This document shows positions 14,735-15,062 of a stretch of 15,062 nucleotides of DNA, piece by piece (the first letter of the stretch is position 1; the number at the start of each line of letters is the position of its first letter). The notes beneath the pieces were generated by a model, which was given only the letters and a program-made list of their open reading frames with translations, did not search any database and had not been told where the DNA came from. Made by a program: the position numbers and the translations under genes. This DNA is from Gammaproteobacteria bacterium (lineage in GTDB: Bacteria; Pseudomonadota; Gammaproteobacteria; Xanthomonadales; Xanthomonadaceae), in NCBI GenBank assembly GCA_030431185.1, contig JAUIJO010000049.1, forward strand, positions 1 to 15,062, in the 5' to 3' direction.

Positions 14735-15062
14735 ATCCCCGCGCCCTGCTCCTTCCCTCCCTGCGTGCACTGGCCGCCGCGTCCGCGATGGCCCTGCTCG
14801 CCAGTTGCTCCCTCCTAGGCGACGGGGAGCCCTCGCGCAGCCTCACCCGCTACGACATCGTGCACGAGGTCCAGCCCGACCCGGCCTGGCCCCGCGCCGA
14901 CTGGCAGCTCGCGGTGACCGAACCGCAGGTGACCTCGGCGCTCGACACGCTGCGCATCGTCGTGAAACCGTCGCCCAACGAGTACCAGACCTACCAGGGC
15001 GCCCGCTGGGCGCGCCTGCCCAGCAGCATGCTGGTCGACAGCCTGATGCAGGCGCTGGAGGA
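14731..15062 (+). CDS. ABC-type transport auxiliary lipoprotein (PqiC-like), 3' end outside window
   Basis: The first 110 codons of a gene cut by the window end. The N-terminus is a lipoprotein signal: hydrophobic stretch 11-24, then the lipobox L-A-S-Cys26. Serine follows the cysteine, which by the Lol rule directs it to the outer membrane. The following part, with LDTLRIVVKPSPNEYQTYQ (73-91) and GARWARLPSSMLVDSLMQALE (92 on), is typical of the ABC_trans_aux/PqiC family. These proteins form an outer-membrane partner for MCE transporters. The family is usually about 200 residues, so roughly half is missing. The ATG is within the mlaD-like stop (ATGA), so it is coupled to it. It stands where the E. 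coli operon has the soluble carrier gene mlaC. Confidence 0.9.
   Translation, partial: MNPRALLLPSLRALAAASAMALLASCSLLGDGEPSRSLTRYDIVHEVQPDPAWPRADWQLAVTEPQVTSALDTLRIVVKPSPNEYQTYQGARWARLPSSMLVDSLMQALE

Overview
This is a strongly GC-rich stretch (roughly two-thirds G+C by eye) of ordinary bacterial chromosome. Its protein sequences and gene order look like a gammaproteobacterium of the Xanthomonadaceae/Lysobacteraceae type (Lysobacter, Luteimonas, Xanthomonas and relatives). Pointers are the pepA-holC-valS order, a Xanthomonas-type H-NS-like protein, and intergenic hairpin repeats of the GCCGGGATCC and GGGAAT kinds. No transposase, integrase, phage gene, CRISPR array, tRNA or rRNA was found.

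Left arm (1-4935, + strand): pepA (leucyl aminopeptidase), holC (DNA polymerase III chi) and valS (valyl-tRNA synthetase), the arrangement also known in E. coli. A GGGAA/TTCCC repeat separates pepA and holC, and a hairpin precedes valS.

Centre (4993-7338, - strand): pssA, a small gene interpreted here as a diverged holD (DNA polymerase III psi), and rimI are joined by 4-base stop/start overlaps. After a repeat-bearing gap follows a secreted 160-residue protein of unknown function. If the holD reading is right, both halves of the chi-psi clamp-loader accessory pair lie about 4 kb apart.

Right centre (7424-10181, + strand): a secreted DUF4124 protein with an acidic, possibly calcium-binding segment, proS (bacterial prolyl-tRNA synthetase with an inserted editing domain), and a small H-NS-family DNA-binding protein. 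The last has the clearest promoter and ribosome binding site of the window and is followed by a good intrinsic terminator. That terminator lies inside a block of repeats (10231-10398).

Right arm: a ThrE-type amino-acid exporter gene (- strand, 10463-11749) diverges from a four-gene + strand operon (11856 to the window end). This operon encodes an MCE-type lipid transporter: a permease with a fused N-terminal STAS domain, its ATPase, an MCE-domain protein with a long helical tail, and an outer-membrane auxiliary lipoprotein cut by the window edge. It differs from the E. coli mlaFEDCB layout because the STAS domain is fused to the permease and a PqiC-like lipoprotein stands where mlaC would be. 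With pssA it gives the window an envelope-phospholipid theme. The system belongs to known families, and nothing here is clearly a new kind of system. The best candidates for new annotation are the holD-like gene, the secreted unknown protein and the repeat blocks.
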